64,000 bases of DNA from Tepidiforma thermophila (GCF_002563855.1 NZ_PDJQ01000001.1:1860001-1924000), one strand, 5' to 3'. Counted from the stretch's first letter, positions 8,824 through 17,308 are shown. The notes: generated from the letters alone by a model not told the origin. Program-made: numbers and translations.

Positions 8824-9296
8824 CTTGTGCTCTCCCTGCGCGCGAGGCTGGGCGGCCCCTGCCAGACCTCGCCGTTATCGAGCGCGACGGTCAGTTGCGT
8901 GCCCGTCTGCTCGACCGTGCCCGGCAGTTCGGGCGTACCGGCGGGGTACCCGGCTTTGCGGGGCACGAGGACACGGGCGCCGGGTGGGAATTCGGCGCTG
9001 GCAATGATCTCGAGCGCCTCGATGCGGCGACCGATGGAACGGGCAAGCACCTGGAAGAGGGCGAAGTCGCTGGTTTTGCGGAAGGTCTCGAGCGCCTCGT
9101 CGAGGTCCGCCGCCTCCCGGGCGGGCCGCAGCTCCGCCGGCGGCGGGATCGTATCCTCGTCACCCCGGGCGAGCAGCGTTGCGACGTACTTCCGGGCGCG
9201 GGGCGCAGCCTCTGCGGTGAGGCGGTGGAGGAGCGCGAGGTCGTCGCACTGTTCGAAGAACGCTACGGCGCGGGCGACCCGCTCACGCTCGTTCAT
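8820..9296 (-). CDS. Hypothetical protein, 158 aa, between two CoA-transferases
   Basis: I do not recognise the family. Residues 1 to about 95 look helical and charged (RERVARAVAFFEQCDDLALLHRL at the start). The C-terminal 55 residues (from PPGARVLVPR on) look like a small beta barrel. There is no signal or membrane segment. The ATG at 9296 overlaps the stop of the upstream CoA-transferase (ATGA), and its own stop overlaps the start of the downstream CoA-transferase, so all three are translated together. A role as accessory or assembly factor of the CoA-transferases is inference from this layout only. Confidence 0.75.
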   Translation of the reverse strand: MNERERVARAVAFFEQCDDLALLHRLTAEAAPRARKYVATLLARGDEDTIPPPAELRPAREAADLDEALETFRKTSDFALFQVLARSIGRRIEALEIIASAEFPPGARVLVPRKAGYPAGTPELPGTVEQTGTQLTVALDNGEVWQGPPSLARRESTR

Positions 9297-10438
9297 GCTC
9301 CGATGCTCTCCAGGACCACACTCGTGTGTTCGCCCAGCAGTGGGGCCCGGCCGGCATCCCAGTCTGCGGGGCCCATCCACCACGGCGGCCCGGGGTAGAC
9401 CGCCTCCCCCGCCACCGGGTGGTCGATGCGCCGGAGGAACCCCCGCGCGGTGAGCTGCGGGCTCTCGATGAGGTCCTGCATCGTGTGCACGAAGGCGATC
9501 GGCGCGCGCCCTGCGCCGGCGCGGCGGTAGAGGTCGTGCTTCGTTTCGGTCGCAGCCCAGGCGTACAGCTCGGCCATCAGCTCATCGTTGTGCTGGACGC
9601 GGTCGGCCTGGGTGGCGAACCGCGGGTCCTCGCCCAGGTCGGGCCGGCCGATGACCTCGAGGAAGGGCTTCCAGTTGCGCGGCATCAGGTGGATGCCGAT
9701 GTGCCCATCAGCGCACGGGTAGACACCGATGAAGCTGGCCATGTGATTGCCCCGCCGAATGCCGCTCCACTGCCCAAGATAGCAGTAGTACGGTATCGAG
9801 GCTTCGAGGATGGGCGCCATGCACCGCTGGATAGAAATGTCGACGTGCTGGCCAACGCCATCCCGCTCGGCCGCGAGCACGGCAAGCACCGCCGCCGAAA
9901 AGGCGTTGAGCCCGCCCTGGTAGTCGGCCTGGTAGCCGCCGTTCTTGAGCGGTCCGCCCTCCAGTGTGCCGGTGATGTACATCTGACCACCCATTGCGAA
10001 GGCGATGAGGTTGTCGCCGCGGTATTCGGCGTACGGTCCGCTCTGGCCAAATGGCGTGATGGAGACCATCACCAGTCGTGGGTTGCGCTCCGACAGCGTA
10101 GCGAAGTCAAGCCCAAGCGCGCGGAGGTCGGCGGGGCGGTAGTTCTCGATGAGCACGTCGGCCGTTGCGATGAGGCGGAGCAGGCGTTCGCGGTCAGCCG
10201 GCTCGCGCGGGTCGAGAACGACCGATTGCTTCCCGGTGTTGAGGTACAGGAACAGGGCGCTCGCCTCGGGGTTCGGTTCGCCGCGGGGAAAGGGGCCGTG
10301 GGCCCGGGCGATGTCGCCGCCGGGCGGTTCGACCTTAATAACTTCGGCTCCGTAGCCGGCGAACAGCTTGCCGCAATAGGGCGCTGAGACGAAGGTGCCG
10401 AATTCAACAACACGGAGGCCTTCCAGGGGGCGGCTCAC
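9293..10438 (-). CDS. Family III CoA-transferase (CaiB/BaiF type)
   Basis: This 381-aa protein has the CaiB/BaiF opening (LEGLRVVEFGTFVSAPYCGKLFAGYGAEVIKVE), the LIENYRPADLRALGL segment and the catalytic-position Asp D172 (YQADYQGGL). The start is GTG at 10438: TAAGAT lies 8 nt upstream with no Shine-Dalgarno sequence, fitting a leaderless transcript that heads the three-gene unit 10438 to 7582. The substrate cannot be read from sequence. It shares only family-level similarity with the partner at 7582-8823, so they may form a heteromer or act on different acids. Confidence 0.9.
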   Translation of the reverse strand: MSRPLEGLRVVEFGTFVSAPYCGKLFAGYGAEVIKVEPPGGDIARAHGPFPRGEPNPEASALFLYLNTGKQSVVLDPREPADRERLLRLIATADVLIENYRPADLRALGLDFATLSERNPRLVMVSITPFGQSGPYAEYRGDNLIAFAMGGQMYITGTLEGGPLKNGGYQADYQGGLNAFSAAVLAVLAAERDGVGQHVDISIQRCMAPILEASIPYYCYLGQWSGIRRGNHMASFIGVYPCADGHIGIHLMPRNWKPFLEVIGRPDLGEDPRFATQADRVQHNDELMAELYAWAATETKHDLYRRAGAGRAPIAFVHTMQDLIESPQLTARGFLRRIDHPVAGEAVYPGPPWWMGPADWDAGRAPLLGEHTSVVLESIGA

Positions 10439-10471
10439 GGCGCCACATCTTACGCGGGCGCACCGCTGACC

Positions 10472-11488
10472 TCATCCCCCCGGGTGCTGCTCCCGGACAG
10501 CCGGACCGCGGTCGCCGTGCAACTTCGAAAAATCTATGCGTGTCGGCGGAATCTGCCCCATGCGCCCTGCGTGGTAATCACGGATCGCCTGCACGATCTC
10601 CTCGCGCGTGTTCATTACGAACGGCCCGTGGAACACGACCGGTTCGCGAATCGGCCGACCGCCGAGGATGAGGACATCGAGCTGCGGCGCCCGCGAATCC
10701 TGCACCTCATCGGCTTCGAGAATGATGCCGTCTCCGTTGCCGAAGACCACCAGCTGCCCTTCGCCGAACGGCCGGCGCTCAGCTCCCGCCCGGCCGCGCC
10801 CGTTCAGCGCATAGGCGAGGGCGTTGAAGTCCGGCCGCCAGGGGGATTCAAACCGCGACCCCGGGGAGAGCGTGACATGGGCGTACGTAATCGGCGTGAA
10901 CGTCACGCCCGGCCCGGAATACCCGCCCAGCTCCCCCGCGATGAGGCGGATGAGCGCGCCGCCATCGAACGAGGAAAGGAGCGTCACCCTGCCGGCATCG
11001 ATATCCTGGTAGCGCGGCGGTGTCCACTTCATTGCCGCGGGGAGGTTGACCCAGAGCTGAACGCCGTGGAACAGGCCGCCTTTCTGGACAAGCCATGCGG
11101 GCGGCACTTCGTCGTGGAGGATGCCCGCCCCGGCCGTCATCCACTGGGTTGCACCGTCGGTGATATACCCGCCTCCGCCCGTGGAATCGTGGTGCTCCAG
11201 CGCGCCGTCGATCATGTACGTGACGGTCTCAAAGCCGCGGTGGGGGTGCCACGGCGCACCTTTGGCTTCGCCCGGGGCGTACTCGACCGCGCCGATGTGG
11301 TCGAGGAGGAGGAACGGATCAGCGATGCCGAGGTCGAGCCCGGGAAAGGGCCTCCGCACCTGGAAGCCCTCCCCCTCGAGGTACGTCGATGCCGTGACGA
11401 CAAGGTAGACCGGACGCGGGCGTGCGCCGGGCGCGAGCCGTTCGACCCGCGGGAGGGCGAGGGGATTCGCGACGGAAACTGCTGGCAC
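10472..11488 (-). CDS. Pirin-family cupin protein
   Basis: Pirins are bicupin metalloproteins; some have quercetinase activity and others act as redox-linked regulators. The four metal ligands are in place: H81 and H83 (WHPHRGFETVTY), H125 and E127 (GILHDE). The 338-aa chain holds an N-terminal and a C-terminal cupin, plus a C-terminal segment (MNTREEIVQAIRDYHAGRMG) common in longer pirins. The start is GTG at 11488 because a perfect AAGGAGG lies 5 nt upstream. An 18-bp palindrome directly upstream of that site suggests repressor control. A dioxygenase-like activity is possible but not shown. Confidence 0.88.
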   Translation of the reverse strand: MPAVSVANPLALPRVERLAPGARPRPVYLVVTASTYLEGEGFQVRRPFPGLDLGIADPFLLLDHIGAVEYAPGEAKGAPWHPHRGFETVTYMIDGALEHHDSTGGGGYITDGATQWMTAGAGILHDEVPPAWLVQKGGLFHGVQLWVNLPAAMKWTPPRYQDIDAGRVTLLSSFDGGALIRLIAGELGGYSGPGVTFTPITYAHVTLSPGSRFESPWRPDFNALAYALNGRGRAGAERRPFGEGQLVVFGNGDGIILEADEVQDSRAPQLDVLILGGRPIREPVVFHGPFVMNTREEIVQAIRDYHAGRMGQIPPTRIDFSKLHGDRGPAVREQHPGG

Positions 11489-11499
11489 GGCGGCCTCCT

Positions 11500-11517
11500 T
11501 AGTTGCAGATGCAACTA
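11500..11517 (-). promoter_or_regulatory. Perfect 18-bp palindromic operator upstream of pirin gene
   Basis: TAGTTGCA and TGCAACTA flank a 2-bp centre (GA), an exact inverted repeat. It abuts the AAGGAGG ribosome binding site of the pirin gene, sharing one base. AGTTGCA half-sites of this kind are typical of MarR-family operators. Bound protein here would block transcription or initiation. No MarR gene is next to it. Confidence 0.7.
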
Positions 11518-11557
11518 CCAGCGTAGCAGCTTGCGGAGGCCGCTGTGCGTCCCGGGC

Positions 11558-11983
11558 TCAGGACCTCGAGGGGAGCTGAACCTGGACGTTCGCCCGGGTG
11601 CTCGGCTGGCCCTCGGCGAGCGTCACGACCTCCAGCTCCACGAGGTGCGCACCATCCTCCACGCGCTTCTCCACAACCCTGCCGGCCAGCACCAGCGGCC
11701 GGTCGGCAACGTCGGGGCGGCGGTAGGCAGCGCGCACACTCCGGACCATCCCACCGGTCCCTGCCCAGTCCGAAACATACTGGGTAATCCAGGCGAGTTT
11801 CAGCAGCCCGGGAACGAGCGCGCCTCCGACGCCGAGCCGTTTCCCGGCTTCGGCATCGGCAAATGCGGGATTAGTCGGGTTGTCGCGCCCGAAGAAGTCG
11901 ATGGCCATGTCGGTTGTGGGGACACGCTCGAGCGGCTCGAGCTCATCGTCGATGTTCACATCTTCGAAGTAGCGCTGGCTCAT
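11558..11983 (-). CDS. MaoC-like hydratase, C-terminal-type hotdog subunit
   Basis: The 141-aa protein is a single hotdog domain of the MaoC type, with the Asp/His-like catalytic region diverged (DFFGRDNPTNPAF, then GGALVPGLLKLAWITQYVSDW) and a C-terminal strand block ending VQVQLPSRS. MaoC proteins hydrate enoyl-CoAs to 3-hydroxyacyl-CoAs. Its start overlaps the stop of the preceding MaoC-N-like gene by 4 nt, so the two single-hotdog chains are made together, probably as a heteromeric hydratase equivalent to a double-hotdog enzyme. The substrate is unknown; a CoA ester is expected. Confidence 0.8.
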   Translation of the reverse strand: MSQRYFEDVNIDDELEPLERVPTTDMAIDFFGRDNPTNPAFADAEAGKRLGVGGALVPGLLKLAWITQYVSDWAGTGGMVRSVRAAYRRPDVADRPLVLAGRVVEKRVEDGAHLVELEVVTLAEGQPSTRANVQVQLPSRS

Positions 11984-12444
11984 TCCTCGCTCCCGCCGGT
12001 GGCCATCTTTGGGTCGAACTGGGTGATGGTGATCATGGCCGCGGCCACGTGGTTGCCCTCGGCGTCGTAAAAATCCGTGCCCTGGGTGACGAGCACGCTA
12101 TAGCCGTAGCGGCCCCCAAGTCGGTCGCGGATGTCGTAGACCTGTGAAACAGCCTGCAGCTGTTCGCCGATACGGAAGGGGCGGGTGAACCGCCACTCCT
12201 GTTGAGTCAGCAGACCGTTCGGCAGGATCTGAGGCATACCGCGCCGGGGCCCGCCGGCGAGCATCGCAATAACGTACGGCGGCGCGATGCCGGTCCCGTC
12301 GGCGTACCGGGGGTCACGGTCGCCGAGCACGTCGCGCATGCGGCGGGCGTCCTCCTCGCGGATCGTGACCGTGACCGGCTCGCTCTTCTTTCCGATGACA
12401 GCACGGTGTTCGTCGGTGATCAGGCTCTGTTCAGGGATTGCCAT
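11980..12444 (-). CDS. MaoC-like dehydratase, N-terminal-type hotdog subunit
   Basis: The 154-aa protein matches the N-terminal hotdog of MaoC/FAS1-like dehydratases: a VTIREEDARRMRDVLGDRDPRY opening, a GLLTQQEWRFTRPFRIGEQL strand region and an AAAMITITQF end. I chose ATG 12444 since a GTGGAGG ribosome binding site precedes it; further upstream codons look untranslated. It is coupled (ATGA) to the second hotdog gene. Pairs of this kind work as heterodimers in steroid side-chain and fatty acyl pathways. Which chain holds the full catalytic pair cannot be settled by eye. Confidence 0.8.
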   Translation of the reverse strand: MAIPEQSLITDEHRAVIGKKSEPVTVTIREEDARRMRDVLGDRDPRYADGTGIAPPYVIAMLAGGPRRGMPQILPNGLLTQQEWRFTRPFRIGEQLQAVSQVYDIRDRLGGRYGYSVLVTQGTDFYDAEGNHVAAAMITITQFDPKMATGGSEE

Positions 12445-12480
12445 GCATCCTCCACTGGTCGCCGGCAGTTTCGCAGGCGG

Positions 12481-12511
12481 GGGCACCGCCGGCAGCGGAT
12501 TCGGGGTGCCC
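12481..12511 (-). terminator. Hairpin between swivel-domain gene and MaoC genes
   Basis: GGGCACC (12481-12487) pairs with GGTGCCC (12505-12511), a 7-bp perfect stem with a 17-nt GC-rich loop. It lies between the stop of the PEP-utilizing gene (read right to left) and the start of the MaoC pair. No clear T-run follows, so termination is uncertain. Confidence 0.35.
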
Positions 12512-12553
12512 GTAGTCTGCCAGCTTTTCCGGCATACCGGGAGGGGCCAGCGG

Positions 12554-14305
12554 TCAGGGAACGCTGATCACGGTCACCGCGCCGGTATCGCCGTCAACCT
12601 CGATGATGGCGCCGTCCGGGATGCGTTTCGTCGCGTCCGTGGCCGAAACCACACAGGGGATGCCGAGCTCCCGGCTGACGATGATCGCGTGGCTGAGCGT
12701 CGCCCCGACATCGACGACGACGCCGGCCGCGGGCACGAAGAGGGGTGTCCAGGCCGGGTCGGTCATCGGCGCGACGAGGATGTTCCCGGGCTCCAGGACC
12801 GTCGGGTCGAGCGGGTCGAGGACGACCCGGGCGGTTCCGCGCGCCTTGCCGGGGCAGCCCGGCAGACCCTGGATGACATCGCCCGGCCGCGCGGCCTCGG
12901 CCCGGTGCTCCGTCCGGCGCCGCCAGGTGGTGTTCGGCGGCGGCGGGCCGTTGATGATGAACGGCGGTTCGAGCGAGAGCAGCCACTCGTAGTAGCGCCG
13001 GCGCGGCTCGACGAGTTCGTGCAGGTCGCCGAGCCGGCCCTCAGCGTAGGCCCGCAGCTCATCCTCGAAGAGCAGGCAGAGGTCTTGCGGCCGGTCGAGG
13101 TGGCCGCGTTCGACGGCCCGCCGGCCGAGTTCGCGCAGTGCCATGCGCGTCTCTTCGATGACGCGGATGATGTTGGTCTTCGAACGCTCGCGGCCGGGCA
13201 CGAAAGTGAGCGCGCTTTTCATCGCTGCGTCGAACTGGGCGAGCGTGTCGGGGTCGCCGGCGAGGGCCTCGCGGATCTCATTTCGAATCCGCTCACGCTC
13301 CGCGACCCGCTCGGCGTTCTTGCGCGCCGGCGAACCCTCATCGCCGCTCAGCCGCATCCGGTCGATGGCTGCCAGTGCGATGTCGGGATTGGTCTCCCAG
13401 GTGTCGGCCATTACATCCCATTCGTTCGGACCGCGGGAGCCGTATTCGGCGAGGAAGTCGGCGAAGGCTGCCAGGAACTTCTCGACATCGGGGTGACCGG
13501 ACGCCTGGAGCCGCTCGTACAGTCCGGATGGCCCCTGGTCAAACAGCCGGGTCAGCGCTTCGGAAGCCCTGACCATGCGGCTGAGCTCCCACATTGCGTA
13601 CGAGGGCGCCGCCGAGTCAACCCCGCCGAGCCCGGCGATCAACTTCATGGCGTCCGCCGGCCTGCCGATGGCGGCACAGATGGCGGCGAACGCGCCGGGA
13701 CCAATCGCCGAGGCACCGCTCTGGTTAATGTGCTGGTCGAACATCCGCCGGCAGTACGGGCGCATGGAGATGGCCCGCTCAATGAGCTCCACATCGGTGA
13801 GCTTCGTTAGGTCGGGCCGTTCGGCACGGATCTTCCGGGCAAGCTGCCGGTCGGCTTCCAGTTCCGACTGGTCCATGTCGCCAAGCACCCAGCCGAGCCA
13901 CTTCTCCATCACGGCTGTGGTGCGCGGGTTTTCGTGCCACGGTTCTTTGACGTATGGGGGCACGTCGGGGTGGTCGCCAAAGTATGCGGCATCGATGGCG
14001 GCGGCCGACATCCCAGGCGTCCGCTCGCCCCAGACACGAATCCAGGTCGCATTCAGGTAGCCGTACCCGCCGATGAGCCCAATGAAGTCGCATCGGTTCG
14101 GGTCCGGGTCCAGCTCCTCGTCATCGATGCCGAGGCGGTTGACCGCACAATCGCGCCAGCCGCGCACGGTGCCACCGTTGCCGAAAACGAGTTCCCAGCC
14201 TGCCGGGCTTGGCGGCTCGGGCAGCACCTCGCCGACGTTCGCCCGGGTCCAGAACGATGCCTTTGGGTTGTATGGCTGGTCTTCAATCCAGCGAACCTGC
14301 TCCAT
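12554..14305 (-). CDS. PEP-utilizing enzyme mobile-domain protein without an ATP-grasp domain
   Basis: The C-terminal ~90 residues form the phosphohistidine swivel domain of PEP synthase/PPDK/rifampin-phosphotransferase enzymes: PGNILVAPMTDPAWTPLF, then GATLSHAIIVSRELGIPCVV with the phospho-accepting His. The other ~490 residues are helical and do not show the ATP-binding (PPDK_N) domain that should feed that histidine. So the 583-aa protein looks like the middle and C-terminal parts of a Rph-like enzyme standing alone. The start ATG 14305 begins the conserved-looking MEQVRWIED segment; an upstream start would add 28 less convincing residues. The substrate and phosphoryl donor are unknown. 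Confidence 0.75.
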   Translation of the reverse strand: MEQVRWIEDQPYNPKASFWTRANVGEVLPEPPSPAGWELVFGNGGTVRGWRDCAVNRLGIDDEELDPDPNRCDFIGLIGGYGYLNATWIRVWGERTPGMSAAAIDAAYFGDHPDVPPYVKEPWHENPRTTAVMEKWLGWVLGDMDQSELEADRQLARKIRAERPDLTKLTDVELIERAISMRPYCRRMFDQHINQSGASAIGPGAFAAICAAIGRPADAMKLIAGLGGVDSAAPSYAMWELSRMVRASEALTRLFDQGPSGLYERLQASGHPDVEKFLAAFADFLAEYGSRGPNEWDVMADTWETNPDIALAAIDRMRLSGDEGSPARKNAERVAERERIRNEIREALAGDPDTLAQFDAAMKSALTFVPGRERSKTNIIRVIEETRMALRELGRRAVERGHLDRPQDLCLLFEDELRAYAEGRLGDLHELVEPRRRYYEWLLSLEPPFIINGPPPPNTTWRRRTEHRAEAARPGDVIQGLPGCPGKARGTARVVLDPLDPTVLEPGNILVAPMTDPAWTPLFVPAAGVVVDVGATLSHAIIVSRELGIPCVVSATDATKRIPDGAIIEVDGDTGAVTVISVP

Positions 14306-14457
14306 CCCCTGTCCCTGGAATTCGGTGATGCGGCGGGATGGTACCGGGTTGCGCGACCGTTGCGAAGGGCCTGGCTGGCCGGCCGACAAGTTTGACCGGA
14401 GCGAACGGTGCTGCCATAGATCGGGAATATCCTTCCATAATGGCGAGGAGGAGCGCG

Positions 14458-15318
14458 GTGCGCGTCGAGAAAGTTGGCATCATCGGAGCCGGTCTCATGG
14501 GGAGCGGCATCGCGCAGGTCGCTGCCTACCACGGGCTCGACGTCACGCTCGTCGATGTTGACCAGGCCCACGTTGACCGGGCCATCGCGGCCATCCGGGC
14601 GCGGCTGGAGCGCGAGGCCGAACGGGGCCGTATCAGTGCGGAGGCGGCAGAAGCCGCGTCGCACCGTCTACGTGGCTCCGCGGACATTACCGACCTCACG
14701 TCGGTTGCACGCGCCGAGGCGGTGATAGAAGCCGTCGTCGAAGACCTGGAGGTCAAGACGCGCATCTTCCGTCAGCTCGGCAGGGTTTGCCGGCCGGACG
14801 CTCTCCTGGCGAGCAACACGAGCTCGCTCCCGCTGAGTGACCTCGCGGCGGCCTCGGGACGGCCTGAGCGGGTGATCGGACTGCATTTCTTCAACCCGCC
14901 GTGGGCCCTAAAGCTCGTGGAGGTCGTTTCGACTGCTTCGACCACCGAAGAAACGCTCCAGGATGCGCTGCAGCTTTGTCGGCAGCTCGACCGTGTCACC
15001 GTACAGGTGAAGGATACCCCGGGCTTTATCGCGAACCGGCTGCTCGTCCCGTTCATCTTCGATGCCATCGAGCTGCTCCAAACCGGTGTCGCCTCGGCGG
15101 AGGATATCGACCTCGCCTGCCGGGTCGGGCTGAACCACGCCATGGGCCCGCTGGCAACGGCCGACCTGATCGGGCTCGATACCCTGAAAGCGATCGCGGA
15201 GAGCATGTTCGAGGAGTACGGCGAGCCGCGGTTTAAAGCGCCAACGCTGCTCCGCCGGCTGGTGAGCCTCGGCTACCTCGGCAGAAAAACCGGGCGCGGA
15301 TTTTTCCGCTACACCTGA
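14458..15318 (+). CDS. 3-hydroxyacyl-CoA (3-hydroxybutyryl-CoA) dehydrogenase
   Basis: This NAD-dependent enzyme oxidises L-3-hydroxyacyl-CoA to the ketoacyl-CoA. It starts with the Rossmann motif VGIIGAGLMGSGIAQVAA, has the ASNTSSLPLSDLA catalytic Ser region, the HFFNPPWALKLVEVV His segment, and KDTPGFIANRLL. From GTG 14458 the length is 286 aa, matching the family. That GTG has a strong GAGGAG site 7-8 nt upstream, better than the in-frame ATG at 14440. It is convergent with the next gene: their 3' ends overlap by 10 bp. It fits beta-oxidation with the acyl-CoA genes elsewhere in the window. Confidence 0.92.
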   Translation: MRVEKVGIIGAGLMGSGIAQVAAYHGLDVTLVDVDQAHVDRAIAAIRARLEREAERGRISAEAAEAASHRLRGSADITDLTSVARAEAVIEAVVEDLEVKTRIFRQLGRVCRPDALLASNTSSLPLSDLAAASGRPERVIGLHFFNPPWALKLVEVVSTASTTEETLQDALQLCRQLDRVTVQVKDTPGFIANRLLVPFIFDAIELLQTGVASAEDIDLACRVGLNHAMGPLATADLIGLDTLKAIAESMFEEYGEPRFKAPTLLRRLVSLGYLGRKTGRGFFRYT

Positions 15319-16475
15319 ATCCCGAGCTCTGAGCAGATCGCCGACATCTCGTCGATGATGGCCCGGCACTCGTCGTCCGTGTTGTAAAAGTGCGGCGCGA
15401 TGCGGATGCCGGCCCCGGGCCGGTAGTCCACGACGAACCCGCGGCGGATAAGTTCGTCCTTCACCTGCTCGGCATGGGGCAGGTCGACCGTGACGTGGTT
15501 GCCGCGCCGCTCGAACTCCAGCGGCGTGCGGACGATGAACCCCCGGGCGAGCGCACCTTCGATGAGCAGCGACGTCTGGTGGCGGGCCTTCTCGCGGATT
15601 GCTTCGACCCCGACGTCCCGGATGATCCGGTAACCCTCGCGCGCCTGGTAATAGGCGGGCATGTTTGGTGTGCCGCCCGTAAACCGCCCAATGCCCGGCG
15701 CATAGACGATTGGCGGCGGTTCGAACCCGAACGGGCGGGCGTGCGAGAACCAGCCGGCCATGCGCGGTTCGAGCCGGTCAACCAGGTCAGGGCGGACGTA
15801 CAGGTACCCGGCGCCGGGGCCGCCGCACAGCCACTTGACTGAGCCGCCAACCAGGAAGTCGACGCCCAGCTCGACGACATCGAACGGTACCGATCCCATC
15901 GACTGGTAGGCATCGAGGACGACCATCGCGCCGTACTCGTGGGCGCGCTCGACGATCGGGCGCACGTCGACCAGTTCGGCGGTCCGGAAGAGCACGTGCG
16001 AGACGACGACGAGGAGTGTGCGGTGGTCAATCGCCTCGATGAGCTGCTCCGCCGGGAAGGTAAGCGGGTCGCTGCCGATACGAACGACTTCAGCGCCGTA
16101 CGCACGCTGCCCATCGAGCAGGTATTCGACCGTCGGGAATTCGCCCGCGCAGGCGATAAGACGATTGCGCGGCGGTTCGTACTCCAGGCACGAGAGAATC
16201 TCCGCGAGCGCGTTGGTGACGTTCTGGCACATGGTCATCGAACCGCGCGGGGCCCGGATGATGTCTTCGAGGATGGAGGCTACGGTGGCGACCTGCGGGA
16301 GCCAGGTATCCCAGGCGACAACGCCTTCCTCAGCCCACAGGCGGGTATATTCGGCGAGCGCTCCGGGCACCGAATCCGGCATCGCGCCGAGTGAGTTGTT
16401 GATGAGGTAGGTCTTGCGGGCGAGGACCGGGAAGCGTGAGCGCCAGGAAAGCAAATCGGGCATGCCAGCGAGCAT
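15309..16475 (-). CDS. Class V PLP-dependent aminotransferase-fold enzyme, kynureninase-like
   Basis: The 388-aa protein belongs to the class V fold. YLINNSLGAMPDSVP opens the domain; TMCQNVTNAL binds the phosphate; VVLDAYQSMGSVPFDV carries the PLP Asp; and GGSVKWLCGGPGAGYLYV holds the Schiff-base Lys. The GGPG segment after the Lys is like kynureninase (Kynu: kynurenine to anthranilate and alanine). No other kynurenine-pathway gene is adjacent, so a cysteine-lyase or other beta-cleavage role is also possible. Starts at ATG 16475 and 16463 are both open; neither has a clear ribosome binding site. Confidence 0.75.
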   Translation of the reverse strand: MLAGMPDLLSWRSRFPVLARKTYLINNSLGAMPDSVPGALAEYTRLWAEEGVVAWDTWLPQVATVASILEDIIRAPRGSMTMCQNVTNALAEILSCLEYEPPRNRLIACAGEFPTVEYLLDGQRAYGAEVVRIGSDPLTFPAEQLIEAIDHRTLLVVVSHVLFRTAELVDVRPIVERAHEYGAMVVLDAYQSMGSVPFDVVELGVDFLVGGSVKWLCGGPGAGYLYVRPDLVDRLEPRMAGWFSHARPFGFEPPPIVYAPGIGRFTGGTPNMPAYYQAREGYRIIRDVGVEAIREKARHQTSLLIEGALARGFIVRTPLEFERRGNHVTVDLPHAEQVKDELIRRGFVVDYRPGAGIRIAPHFYNTDDECRAIIDEMSAICSELGIQV

Positions 16476-16506
16476 GCCCGATACACAAGCTGCGCGGAAG
16501 GCGGAG

Positions 16507-17235
16507 CTACCGCGGGAGTCCGACGTAGACCTCGCCGTTTTCGACTTTCACGGGGTAGGTCTGCATATCCTCGGCGGTGAGGGTGGGGCGGGCGAACTTC
16601 GGCACTGGGAAGGCCTGGTACGGCATCGGGATGAAGCGGAGGAGCTTGAAGAGCTTCGACTGAATGCCGCCCAGGAAGGGATGCTCCGCGTTGAACTGGC
16701 TCGAGAACGGCTGGCGGACGACCTTGCCGGTTTCGATGTCGAACCGGGCCCCGTGGAAGGGGCACATGACGCAGTTGTCCTTAATCGGTTCGGGCCGAAT
16801 CGGCGAGCCGGGGAACCCGGCCAGCGGGAGGCGAGCGTGCGAGCAGAGGGCGTTCAGCGCGTGGACCTTATCGCCGGTGCGGACGATAACGACGCGCTGC
16901 GCGCGGGCGCGGACCTCCTTCGGGAGGCCGTCGGGGAAGTCGCGGAGGAGTCCGACCTTCGCCCAGCGGGTCATTGCTGCGTGCGGCGTAATCTCCTTCG
17001 CCCGGATGGGCACCGGCGCATCAAGCCCGAGGAGGGGCGAAACGACCACTTGCATCAGCCCGCCGGAAACGAGGCCGGCAACCAGGAGCACGATGCCCCC
17101 GAGCGTGTTGTCCGACGCGGTCACGGGGTCGCCCGGGAAGAAGAGCAGGATGATGCCGCCAACGATGAGGCCGATACTTGCGATGCCCCACGTGCCGAGG
17201 ATTGAGACGCCAAGGAAAGCCAGCGCAGGTGACAC
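16507..17235 (-). CDS. Membrane-anchored Rieske [2Fe-2S] protein
   Basis: Two N-terminal membrane helices (about residues 5-33 and 46-69) precede a Rieske domain with C131-S-H133 and C158-P-F-H161, the full [2Fe-2S] ligand set. A C-terminal tail of ~75 residues follows. The start is GTG 17235, 7 nt after GGAGG; the TTG two codons upstream sits too close to that site. It is not accompanied by cytochrome b, so it is not a bc complex subunit. More likely it is an electron carrier or the membrane ferredoxin part of an oxygenase system with the flavin reductase upstream. Function is inferred. Confidence 0.85.
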   Translation of the reverse strand: MSPALAFLGVSILGTWGIASIGLIVGGIILLFFPGDPVTASDNTLGGIVLLVAGLVSGGLMQVVVSPLLGLDAPVPIRAKEITPHAAMTRWAKVGLLRDFPDGLPKEVRARAQRVVIVRTGDKVHALNALCSHARLPLAGFPGSPIRPEPIKDNCVMCPFHGARFDIETGKVVRQPFSSQFNAEHPFLGGIQSKLFKLLRFIPMPYQAFPVPKFARPTLTAEDMQTYPVKVENGEVYVGLPR

Positions 17236-17308
17236 AGCCAAACCTCCGTCGGGATACTACTCCGCTTGTGCAGAAATGCGCAAAGTTTCCGCTGACCCGG
17301 TGAGCAGT

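Noticed and set aside
10484-12070. A long plus-strand frame across the pirin and MaoC genes
   Set aside because: It is antisense to two well-supported genes, has no recognisable domain and no ribosome binding site; it is a composition effect.
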